From: Hermatobates lingyangjiaoensis
Lineage: Eukaryota > Arthropoda > Insecta > Hemiptera > Hermatobatidae
DNA: 64,000 bases
Reading direction: 5' to 3'
NCBI GenBank assembly: GCA_026182355.1
Contig: JAPFBL010001617.1
Location: 1 to 64,000 of the forward strand
In this document: positions 58,098 to 64,000 of the stretch, piece after piece
How the letters are laid out: each line of letters starts with the position of its first letter
Position numbering within the stretch: position 1 is the first letter of the stretch
Translations under genes and position numbers: made by a program
Notes under the pieces: generated by a model
Told to the model about the DNA's origin: nothing
Database searches by the model: none
Seen by the model: only the letters and a program-made list of their open reading frames with translations

Positions 58098-58560
58098 TTT
58101 TTTGGTTTTTTTTATATTCATTTATTTAGCGTGCTCCACATATTATATTGCATGCTATCAAATCTTATTTTTGCATTAAAATACATTACATTAAGATTAT
58201 ATTAAACCTTTCATTACATTAGATTAAACATTAAGATACACTCTATAAAAGTTTTTGAAAGTCTATAAGGTCTATGAATTTTTTTAAAATTTTGAAATAG
58301 TTCACGTTTTTGCGCTGTCGTACTATTTGCTGGATGCCATCCACAGCCAGTTGTTATTGTAAATGTCATAAATCATTCTCGCTCTTGGTCTAGAAATGGG
58401 CGGCTCAAGAGTATATGGTCCCAAGTCTGTGGTGATATACCATCACAGAACACCTCCATGTCACTGTCAATGATATGGAACCTATTGAGGTAAGATTTAG
58501 TCCCACCATGGCCTATAAGAGCTTGTTTTACCTTGTCAAATTAATTTTATCATTATTCTT
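58098..58560 (-). mobile_element. Non-LTR retrotransposon end, minus strand
   Basis: On the minus strand the ORF2 tail (58552 to about 58200) is followed by a UTR with AATAAA and A-rich tracts near 58100-58125. It is not next to (AC)n, unlike the two plus-strand copies. Confidence 0.65.
58200..58552 (-). pseudogene. ORF2 C-terminal tail, diverged homologue of 113-475
   Basis: Readable with frameshifts: IGHGGTKSYLNRFHII (compare TGHGKIREYLNKLQVI), then DMEVFCDGISPQTWDHILLS, RPFLDQERE, and QKRELFQNFKKIH near the end. The knuckle has lost its cysteines except one. Inactive. Confidence 0.65.
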
Positions 58561-59074
58561 TGTTGACCTGTGTCAAGTCAGGGCGAGCTGTATAACATTA
58601 AAATGTCTTTTAAAATTGAAACGAATTCTACACAAGGTAAACTTATTTCAAAAATTTTGTCCCCCTTAATTAATAAGGCGTACAGAACGCGAAGTACAGA
58701 AGAGACGTCTAACTATCCTAGAAATTTCACTAGAATTTCAATGAAGTTTACATTTTGTTGAAAAGGATTATTAACGAAAGAACTACTTTCATAAATTTCA
58801 TTGATGTATTGTTTCAGTGAATAAGATGACCATCAAAGCTTTAAATGTTATATGATTTTGATGTAAAACTTAGTGGAGGTATTGGCCAATTAAAAAAATG
58901 TGTCAAAAATGTCAGTTTTTGATTTTTGTTTTACTCAAACCTTTTTTATTCTAACAATTTTATTTTTTATGGGAAAAACGGCCATTCTAGTGTGATAGTT
59001 TAAGAATTGTTTGATTTGTTTAAAAGTATCACAGTCATAGAGTTTTTTAAATGAAAGTGTTATTTTGTTCGAAG
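58561..59074. other. End of the last YPEL intron
   Basis: No repeats recognised. The sequence ends in a weakly pyrimidine-rich acceptor, TTATTTTGTTCGAAG. Confidence 0.5.
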
Positions 59075-59167
59075 GAACACGCGTTCGAGTCAAGCCAGAA
59101 GTACAAGGAAGGGAAGTTCATCATCGAACTGGCGCACATGATCAAGGAGAACGGGTGGGGCAACTAG
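59075..59167 (+). CDS. YPEL: Yippee-like protein (YPEL), terminal coding exon
   Basis: The exon encodes [20 protein letters not shown] then [10 protein letters not shown] and a TAG at 59165-59167. It joins the exon ending WKY at 38947 in phase 0, reproducing the family sequence [16 protein letters not shown]. The acceptor is AG at 59073-59074. The three visible exons give 81 residues, with about 39 expected from the missing first exon, in line with a YPEL of about 120. The C-terminus has two extra residues (GN) after GW where most relatives I recall end in one acidic residue. GC-rich against an AT-rich background. The antisense open stretches at 59090-59378 are shadows of this exon. Confidence 0.97.
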   Translation, partial: EHAFESSQKYKEGKFIIELAHMIKENGWGN

Positions 59168-59260
59168 CAGCAGTGGGAGGGGTCCAGGGAAGACGAGCCG
59201 GACGACGGCACTCCCCTCCGCAACTGAGTCCAGGCGTCTTCGCTGCCCAGGCCTGTCGCT

Positions 59261-59268
59261 TGTAAATA
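59261..59268 (+). promoter_or_regulatory. Pumilio-type element in the YPEL 3' UTR
   Basis: TGTAAATA matches the UGUANAUA consensus bound by PUF-family RNA-binding proteins, 94 bases after the stop codon. Function is inferred from the consensus only. Confidence 0.45.
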
Positions 59269-59660
59269 TGTACGCGCCTTCCACTTTCCTTTGTATTCCC
59301 AACCGACACTATTTTTTGTAATTCATTTCGCATTATGAATTGTTTAGTCATTGCATTATGTGCTTCGTTTCTGCTCAATAGAATTTAGTGTTCGGATGGT
59401 GTTCGACTCTATAGTTTTGTTCCCATAATGTTAACACGTTACTTAATTTTTTTTTACCATATGGAAAACCAGTTTTTAAATTAATATTTTTATTTTATAA
59501 AAAACATGCTGCAGTGCAGCATCTAACGCCTTAAAATTAATTTAATTGTTGGTGATTTTAAATTATTTAACTGTTGTGTTAAGGTTATGGGATAACTGTT
59601 TTCAATTGTACATAAGAAAATAATTTATAAGATAATCACTTTGTTAACATTAATGTGATT

Positions 59661-59697
59661 TCCCCCTCCCCCTCCCCCGAAACACCCCTCCCCTCCA
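59661..59697 (+). promoter_or_regulatory. C-rich tract in the YPEL 3' UTR
   Basis: A pyrimidine tract dominated by C-runs (CCCCCTCCCCCTCCCCC, then CCCCTCCCCTCC) in otherwise AT-rich sequence. Such tracts are typical poly(C)-binding protein sites; binding here is inferred. Confidence 0.4.
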
Positions 59698-60228
59698 ACT
59701 GAAAATTTAAAAAACTTCCACCCCTCTCCCTGTTGGAAAATTCTCATTACTTAGGACGCAACGTCTCAATGATCTCATAGTTGTTAAATGAATAAGTATG
59801 TGCGAAATGATGACACTGGAGGTAGGGGGTTAACGAATGTGGCCCAGCCTGCGACATGACAAGTCCCTGTCATTCTGTTTCTTCTTCACATATCCAAATT
59901 GCTAACAGAGATCGTAGACTGAAGAATTACAAAATACACCTAAACTTTCACCTCTCCTACCCCAACATAAAAACTGGAGGTATTAACCTGAAAATTGTCC
60001 AATTCGTACTGATTTGTGTTCTCTATTGTATTTAATCGTATTTAAAGAAGTCTATTTTTTATAAATTACTCAATAATTATGTAAATTGTTTACTAAAATA
60101 TTAGCAACCGTTTTTGGGGGATATGAGTTTCTCTCCATTATTCAATGAATGAATGATATTTTTTTGTACTTAATTCGAGGCCAAGTGTTTTTTCTTTCTG
60201 TAAAATCTAGTCTATGTATATATTGTGT

Positions 60229-60352
60229 TATTAATTATTATTATTATAATTATTATTATTATTATCAATTATTATTATTATTATCATTATTATTATTATC
60301 ATTATTACTGTCATTATTATTACTATTATTATTATTATTATTATTATTATGT
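60229..60352. repeat. (ATT)n microsatellite, interrupted
   Basis: ATT triplets with scattered ATC and ACT units. Open frames across it encode only Leu or Tyr runs. Confidence 0.92.
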
Positions 60353-61275
60353 TTATATTACTTTTGTTATTGTCATTATTAGTATACTATTCACCAATAT
60401 TACAACTGATTGATTATTCATTGATAATAATTTTGCTTTAATTTTTTTATCATTTTTTTATATAAATGTATATTCTTATAGTGTTAAGACTAATTGTGAT
60501 TCAAGTTGATAATTGTTTGGTAAAATAAGAAGGATTTATGATTGTGATGAGCATTGAAAGATATGGATTGATGACTGTATGACCTCGTCTACGGACAAGT
60601 ACTAGCTGGTGCCTGAATGCTTAGGAGGACCAAAGATATATATATATCTGTATATATATATAATATTGGGAATATATAAATAATAATATAAGTCAAAACA
60701 TAACCAGTGGATAAGTTTGCTTTTATGCAACAGCTATTTCTGTTATAATATAATTACAGACTTGATGACATTCATTTGTTTCTGTACATATTTCAATTCA
60801 CCTGTCAGCTCGTCTTAGGCGATGGTTACTACGTGAAGTAACATGCAAGGATTCTTCCTTCTCTGTTTTATAATATTTTTTAGTTGTACTGTAACATACC
60901 TGTTTGTTATCTTTATTTTTTAACTGTCTACCCACTTGAATCATAGTTATATATGCCCAGGTGAAAGAATCCTTTCATCAAACTGAATCCATTTATTTCT
61001 AATATTAGCAAATTATAGTTTTTTTTTTATTATAACCTCTTGAATCAGTGTCTTTAATGAAACATGCCAGCATACAAAATTAGATTTTTCTGAAAGTTGT
61101 GGCCACTTAAACACTCCCATAATATTTAATTAGAAATTAAAAAAGAATTAACTTAGTGATATCTGTGGCATTTTAACTAAATCATTTTATAATTATCACG
61201 CTATACTTTTACAGCATATTGGGTTTAGATATACTAGAAGTAAAGATACATTTTGCAAGACGTTGCTGTACAGAT

Positions 61276-61289
61276 TGTAAATAAATAAA
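61276..61289 (+). terminator. YPEL: Probable polyadenylation signals of YPEL, overlapping a PUF site
   Basis: AATAAA occurs at 61280-61285 and again at 61284-61289, followed by T/GT-rich sequence (TTCATTGTTGTATAATTTT). A TGTAAATA (61276-61283) overlaps the first hexamer. Further AATAAA at 61501 is an alternative. Confidence 0.5.
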
Positions 61290-61300
61290 ATTCATTGTTG

Positions 61301-62269
61301 TATAATTTTTATGATTATTAATAGTATTTTTAATATGTATAGTGTTTTGCAAATTATAAAATGCCGCAGTATATTTTCACGTAAAGTATATGTCTATAAT
61401 TTTCATTTAGAAAATTTTTATACTTAAGCTTTTTGTTAATTACTGCATATTCATTAAAGTAAATTTGAAGATAGAATTTGAGAGTATTTTAAAAAACAGA
61501 AATAAAAAGTATACCTTCAAGTTGTCTTCCTATAAAACAAGCATGGTACTATTCTTGGATCAATAGTGCCATTAGTAATATATCATTTACCTTGCATTAT
61601 TTCTTTTATATACAGCTCTCATTTATTGACTTGTACGTGTGACTCAGAAATAACTCGTTTAAATCATGCAATGATGGTACAAACTGACTGTTTTAAAAAC
61701 CTAGATTGTTGCGATTTTGAAGGTGTCATTAGTTGGCCCTTCATTGTATCTTCTGTGGACATGTTCGTCCCAAATCCTACAGACATATATACAAGGTCGC
61801 CCAATAGGCTTTGTTATAATTTTTTTTTTCTGCAATAAATTGAAATTCAAAGATAACATAATTTTTTTTAAAAAATGCAAATATTTATGCCGCAATAAAT
61901 TAATTTGTTCTCTTCTTAATTTGTATTTTTAGTCATTTTGAATTATACTAAGTGATAATATTTACTTCAAAGAGAATCCATATTTTGAAAATTATTTATT
62001 ATTATACATTTGAGGATGATGGTGGAATGTTGTTCATTTTGTATTTCTGGTAACTATTATGACAGGTTTGACCACATGACTCGATAAAGATGTAGAGTGA
62101 TTCCCATAATAACTACTATTAATATTGTGTTGTGATTTAAAAATTACAAGGTCCTGACACCTTTTCTTGGGAGTGCAGTGAAGTTATTAAGCTATTTAAG
62201 TTATTTATTAATAAGCTATTAATAAGTTATTTAAGTTATTAAACAGCTTTTAGGATGCCAATATATATA
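61301..62269. other. Downstream sequence, no gene recognised
   Basis: Open stretches at 61566-61932 show no family motif. The segment is AT-rich. Confidence 0.45.
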
Positions 62270-62620
62270 AATTAGAAAAAACTACAGACTCAATATGACA
62301 TTTCGACGAATCGTCGTTGTCCGAGGAGAAGATGTTACTTACATGAGGAGTGAAACTACAATATATATATATATGTATATAAAGATGGCTAAAGAATTGA
62401 CTGTGCTGTAGAAACAAAATAAAATGTTTATTGTTCAAGTTAAACTCTCATTACCAACGTTCCAGTTTTTATTTAAAACCTTTTTTATAGGCAGAAGTAT
62501 AATTTTTTTGAAACAGAAGAACTAAGTATTATATTAGAGATTTTTTTACAAAGAAAACACTTTTCGGATCTCAGTAACAACTGTCTAGTTGGAATGAACA
62601 CGTGACTTTCATTTTATAAT
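62270..62620. mobile_element. PLE end fragments (one-armed), families 2/4-like and 3
   Basis: 62272-62345 on the minus strand reads CTCCTCGGACAACGACG then TCGTCGAAATGTCATATTGA, the GAAAT-type PLE end. 62403-62608 is one arm and centre of family 3 (TTAAACTCTCATTACCAACG, AACACTTTTCGGATCTCAG). Confidence 0.55.
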
Positions 62621-62633
62621 ATATATATATATA

Positions 62634-62815
62634 AATGATCAAACCACAATATGAAATGGGGAAAAAAGACTAAGATCTTTCAATCGTAACAAGCGGTCTT
62701 CGTCAGAGTCAAAAACCCAACTGACGACAGAGTCAAACCAAAAACTACTTTTGTATTTTGATCAGTGATTGTTATTCACGTGTTTATGTGAAATCTTGTT
62801 ATATATATATATATT
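62634..62815. mobile_element. PLE terminal unit (family 1) with hammerhead-like motif on the minus strand
   Basis: The left arm carries the intact motif on the minus strand: stem I strands at 62707-62710 and 62668-62671, with core, stem II and AGATCT between. The right arm keeps only its outer 40 bases (GTGATTGTTATTCACGTG to AAATCTTG). TA tracts flank both sides. Confidence 0.75.
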
Positions 62816-62960
62816 CGTATATTTCGGGAGCAGACCTTCGTTTATGCATGTCTTGTTAAATTGTATGCTTATTTTTAATTTACAGTGAGGACCGAAACAT
62901 GTCGGGCTATGTAAATAAAAACTTTGGCCAACTAATCTATCTTGTACCATAAAAATGGAG
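62816..62960 (-). pseudogene. PLE ORF start-region fragment
   Basis: On the minus strand the frame reads ISIQFNKTCINEGLLPKYTN then IYIYN into the TA tract. FNxxCxxExLLPxYTN is shared with the palindrome arm at 35227-35624. It resembles the N-terminal part of PLE ORFs; assignment is by pattern. Confidence 0.5.
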
Positions 62961-63038
62961 AAAGTGTTATTAGAGAAATCGAGAGATTCAGTAGAAAAGT
63001 TGTGAAATTAAAAATAGGCATACCATTTAAGAAGACAT

Positions 63039-63227
63039 ATATATATATATATATATATATTTGTAACATTTGGGAGGAGTCCTTCATTCAAGCATATTTC
63101 ATTGAATAACTGACCGTATTTCACTGATGTCATTAGTGATGAATACCTTTGAAGAAGGTATTCAGAAATCTTGAAAAACTGGTGAAGAAAATGACATCAG
63201 TGAAACGGTCAGTTATTCGTTATTCAA

Positions 63228-63270
<43 letters not shown>
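63039..63270. mobile_element. Palindromic element between (TA)n tracts
   Basis: CATTGAATAACTGACCGT and CACTGATGTCATT (63100-63135) face AATGACATCAGTG, ACGGTCAGTTATTCGTTATT and CAATG (63190-63228). TA tracts lie at 63039-63060 and 63229-63270. The design is that of the PLE palindromes, but the family is not seen elsewhere here. Confidence 0.6.
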
Positions 63271-63277
<7 letters not shown>

Positions 63278-63326
63278 ATATGTAGTGAGTTCAGTGGTTT
63301 CCTTTCTATGTGTTCTTTTTAAATTC

Positions 63327-63334
<8 letters not shown>

Positions 63335-63377
<43 letters not shown>
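63335..63377. repeat. (TA)n microsatellite
   Basis: Pure TA repeat of about 43 bp. Confidence 0.95.
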
Positions 63378-63380
<3 letters not shown>

Positions 63381-64000
63381 TTCAAGAACGTTAAAATAAA
63401 ATAAATGTTATATAGTGTATTCTATAAAAATCTATTATTTTACAAATAAAACTCTAAATAATGATGTCAGTACCACAAAAGTGAAGAAGGTTATGGGTTA
63501 ACATAAACCGTACTGCCCGTTGATTTCCTTCTTCTGTGTTAACGATGGACATGTTCTAGAACATGTTTCTATACAGTGCCGTATAGGAAAGTCTTTAGAA
63601 TTAAATTTTGAACAATGCTCACAACACAAGTGTAGTTTGAATTGGTGTTCATTCTAAATACGCGTATAAATAGATTTATGAGATAATATTTATAACTGTC
63701 TTAAGACTACATTTTTTAAACTACCATAAGTATAATCAAAATATTCCATGTCTCGACAATGGTATGTGAAGGAATTTGTTCAGTTCCTCTTTAGAATTTA
63801 TTTCCTTGAAAACAATATTTAGGCGTAACTATTTCAGGGAACAACATTCATTTTTTTTTTCTTTTAAGAAGAGTGAAATATCTAATATTTGTTTTCCAAC
63901 AAAATAAAGAAAAGTAATTTAAATTGTTATTAAAAAATGCTATTAATTTTTCTATCTTCAAATGAATTACTTTTTTGATTTGCCGTTGTGCTTCGGAAAT
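63378..64000. other. No feature recognised
   Basis: AT-rich sequence to the window end. Confidence 0.45.

Larger units (their letters stand above)
59168..61300 (+). other. YPEL: Probable YPEL 3' UTR
   Basis: From the stop codon to a double AATAAA (61280-61289) the sequence lacks the transposon fragments that fill the introns, as expected of a transcribed, constrained UTR. It begins GC-rich, contains a C-rich tract at 59661-59697 and an (ATT)n array, and is AT-rich at the end. The exact polyadenylation site is inferred. Confidence 0.6.

Noticed and set aside
59065..59378. Alternative frames over the last YPEL exon
   Set aside because: They are shadows of the GC-rich coding exon; only the frame joining to 38839-38947 matches the family.
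60149..60413. Two overlapping plus-strand open frames
   Set aside because: They read through (ATT)n and give only Leu, Tyr or Ile runs.

Overview
The window is eukaryotic, AT-rich and very repeat-dense. It fits an invertebrate animal genome, probably an arthropod. Introns are long and canonical, bacterial-style gene packing is absent, and the DNA is filled with Penelope-like elements, Helitrons, mariner/Tc1 relatives, hAT relatives and non-LTR retrotransposon ends. The arthropod assignment rests on the one host gene found, a Yippee-like (YPEL) gene. Its second zinc knuckle reads CECC and its end reads MIKENGW, as I recall for the insect gene. The species cannot be named from this.

Host gene. 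Three exons of one plus-strand YPEL1-4-type gene are split by two introns of about 19 and 20 kb: 19903-19946, 38839-38947 and 59075-59167 (with the stop codon). Reading frame and splice phase join exactly across both introns. The first coding exon, with the first zinc-binding CxxC, was not found and is probably upstream of position 1. A repeat-poor 3' UTR of about 2.1 kb follows, ending near a double AATAAA at 61280-61289. If exon 1 lies upstream, nearly everything from 1 to 59074 is intron.

Region by region. 1-900: a non-LTR retrotransposon end sitting inside an (AC)n array. 1.6-3.3, 5.4-6.6, 9.1-10.0, 14.9-15.6, 16.3-17.6 and 36.6-37.6 kb: Helitrons or Helitron fragments, most with Pif1-type helicase remnants. 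6.6-7.3, 10-14.3, 31.4-36.3, 38-42, 43.6, 50-51, 54.5 and 62.3-63.3 kb: Penelope-like element (PLE) debris. This comprises GIY-YIG endonuclease pseudogenes and many palindromic terminal fragments bounded by (TA)n. 20.3-25 and 42.5-44.1 kb: a TIR element family; related copies carry an internal (AC)n. 26.4 kb: hAT pseudogene. 28.2 kb: fold-back mariner-like element. 42.6-43.5 kb: mariner with a deletion and a lost catalytic Asp. 44.8 kb: hAT MITE. 46.6 kb: Jockey-like end. 53.8 kb: 34-bp minisatellite. 55.9 and 58.1 kb: two more non-LTR ends.

Main points of interest: (i) PLE terminal palindromes carry a motif that folds as a minimal hammerhead ribozyme with a self-complementary stem III; (ii) the (AC)n array inside one repeat family has been hit by retrotransposons at three of the four loci seen; (iii) PLE copies are repeatedly joined head to head. 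None of the transposon proteins looks intact.
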